A stretch of 64,000 bases of DNA from Neisseria perflava (GTDB lineage Bacteria > Pseudomonadota > Gammaproteobacteria > Burkholderiales > Neisseriaceae): contig NZ_CP079818.1 in NCBI RefSeq assembly GCF_019334725.1, positions 930,001 to 994,000 of the forward strand, read 5' to 3'. The first letter of the stretch is position 1, and each line of letters opens with the position of its first letter. Below, piece after piece: positions 62,990 through 64,000 of this stretch. The notes under the pieces are model-generated. The model saw only the letters and a program-made list of their open reading frames with translations. It was not told where the DNA came from and ran no database searches. Both the position numbers and the translations under genes were made by a program.

Positions 62990-64000
62990 TTTTGCTTTTG
63001 CAGAAGCTGAAATTGTGGTTGAAACAAATGGACGAATGAGGGTTGTTGCGGGCGAATATAATAGTAATGGTGTTCGTCCTTGGAAGTATATAAGTGGTAA
63101 AGGACCCATGTTTTATCATGAGTATTCTCCCCATTTTGATAAAAGTCTAGCCGTACGCCATGCAGCTTCGGGAGCAGTTTCAAAATCAAAAGTACCTGTT
63201 CAGGTATTGAATACAGTCTCCCGAAAAGCTGTCCTTTCAGGCGCATTTGGCCTGGTAAAAGCAGGCGCAAAACTTGGTCTAAAAGCTGTTCCTTATGTTG
63301 GTGCTGCTTCATATGCTTATGATGCCTATCAAGCCGTTAAGTCTCCTTTGGAATCAGAAGGTTACAAATGGAACGAAGCAAACGAAGAGTTTTTAAAAGA
63401 ATGGCCGGCACGAAATTGTATTTGGGTTAGAGACGAAAGCGACAGAGTGCAAGATGTTGCATGTTATGGCGTTGATAGTTCTGTTTTAAGTGCTTACAGA
63501 AAAGGCGGTAAAAGCCAACGCGAAGCAGAAGAACTTATGAAAGGCCAAATGGAAAAACTGGCTGGCCCTTTTTGGGAAAAACGTAAAAAGGAACTTGATA
63601 AAGATTTAAATTCTAAATTTTGGGAATATTACCATTTAGATGAATGTCGATTCGATTTAAATGGAGGTGGTTGTTCAGTTAAAAGAGGTAGTGACGGCAG
63701 AAGTACAGTTTCTTTTCGTTTAAAAATGAGAGACACAGAAGTCCTTGATCAAGAAACATTTCTAAAAATCTCAACCCCTTCAATAGATGCAAACCCTACG
63801 CCATTTGTAGAAGGCACGGGTAAACCTGAATATAACGAAAAAGTATCAGTTCCTGTCGGTACTGTTGTAACCATTGGCCCTGTCACTCCCGAAAATGGCA
63901 AGCCGGTTCAAATTACCATTACTTTCGGTCAAGATTCAAATGGCAACTCAACTGCAAAAGTTGAAACAACGCAGCGTCCTGATTTGACACCGGGCGGATC
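62937..64000 (+). CDS. TspB-like phage surface/adsorption protein (incomplete at the right edge)
   Basis: The frame starts MRILQRLFITVVILLGCNFA, a signal peptide ending FAFA, with a second ATG one codon upstream. It continues through a hydrophobic stretch (FGLVKAGAKLGLKAVPYVGA), a Lys/Glu-rich helical part and a Pro/Thr-rich segment (VGTVVTIGPVTPENGKP) up to the window end at PDLTPGG. Order and composition match TspB of Nf-type phages, the pIII-like minor protein; meningococcal TspB is also an immunoglobulin-binding surface protein. Here 354 codons are visible. Confidence 0.75.
   Translation, partial: MRILQRLFITVVILLGCNFAFAEAEIVVETNGRMRVVAGEYNSNGVRPWKYISGKGPMFYHEYSPHFDKSLAVRHAASGAVSKSKVPVQVLNTVSRKAVLSGAFGLVKAGAKLGLKAVPYVGAASYAYDAYQAVKSPLESEGYKWNEANEEFLKEWPARNCIWVRDESDRVQDVACYGVDSSVLSAYRKGGKSQREAEELMKGQMEKLAGPFWEKRKKELDKDLNSKFWEYYHLDECRFDLNGGGCSVKRGSDGRSTVSFRLKMRDTEVLDQETFLKISTPSIDANPTPFVEGTGKPEYNEKVSVPVGTVVTIGPVTPENGKPVQITITFGQDSNGNSTAKVETTQRPDLTPGG

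Larger units (their letters stand above)
59820..64000 (+). mobile_element. Nf/MDA-type filamentous prophage, left part
   Basis: The gene order small ORF, replication initiator, ssDNA-binding protein, small ORF, major coat, minor coats, TspB-like protein matches neisserial Nf-type filamentous phages. The element runs off the right edge, so the Zot-like assembly protein and the Piv-type transposase expected further on are not seen. The left boundary is uncertain: it lies between the C39 terminator (59795) and the first phage ORF (59864). No dRS3 repeat, the usual target in meningococcus, was recognised there. Confidence 0.85.

Overview
The window is a stretch of a Neisseria chromosome that runs into a filamentous prophage. 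The 10-mer GCCGTCTGAA and its reverse complement occur throughout, mostly extended to AGGCCGTCTGAA. That is the AG dialect of the neisserial DNA uptake sequence (DUS), typical of commensals such as the N. subflava/N. flavescens group rather than N. meningitidis or N. gonorrhoeae (ATGCCGTCTGAA). Gene content fits this: AniA/NorB denitrification, Mip-like lipoprotein, two glutamate dehydrogenases, TbpB-like lipoprotein. The species call is an inference.

Region 1-55.1 kb is ordinary core chromosome, mostly single genes or short operons separated by paired inverted DUSs that double as terminators. In order: pta (partial), prfA, an Nramp-type transporter without the usual metal-binding motifs, a TatD nuclease, type I asparaginase, DedA protein, ubiD, an AsmA protein and rpsO. 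The truncated denitrification block follows: a NirV-like protein and aniA read left and norB reads right, with a perfect FNR palindrome and an NsrR-like inverted repeat between them. Then come prmB, a YwqK/MORN protein, apt, gmk-rpoZ-spoT, recX, gph, NAD-type gdh, an FKBP isomerase, purN, rng, grxC, secB, a large TonB-dependent receptor with a candidate Fur box, recG, NADP-type gdhA, thyA, a TbpB-like lipoprotein, smc, a membrane-anchored cold-shock-domain protein, a glycosyltransferase, pmbA, darP, a lipoprotein, recJ, a DMT transporter, a divergent aldehyde/alcohol dehydrogenase pair and an RluA-type pseudouridine synthase.

Region 55.2-59.8 kb is an AT-rich accessory island and the most interesting part. 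It holds two related precursors that combine a Sec signal peptide with a conserved second leader ending in a double-glycine-like Gly-Ala site. The leaders precede unrelated hydrophobic or glycine-zipper C-termini. Each precursor is followed by small membrane or soluble proteins placed like immunity proteins. The C-terminal strands of an outer-membrane barrel lie upstream, and the island ends with a stand-alone periplasmic C39 (double-glycine) peptidase. I read this as a partly decayed bacteriocin or effector-immunity cassette array with its own periplasmic leader peptidase. Several genes carry frameshifts, two of them at A7 tracts, and one has a nonsense codon. Two hairpins carry DUS dialect variants (mucosa-type and Simonsiella-type), which hints at DNA from other Neisseriaceae.

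Region 59.8-64.0 kb is the left part of an Nf/MDA-type filamentous prophage: a small leading ORF, a replication initiation protein with two strong hairpins in its 5' coding region, a ssDNA-binding protein, a small ORF, a pVIII-like major coat protein, two small coat-like membrane proteins, an unknown ORF and a TspB-like adsorption/surface protein cut by the window end. No tRNA, rRNA, CRISPR array or complete insertion sequence was recognised.
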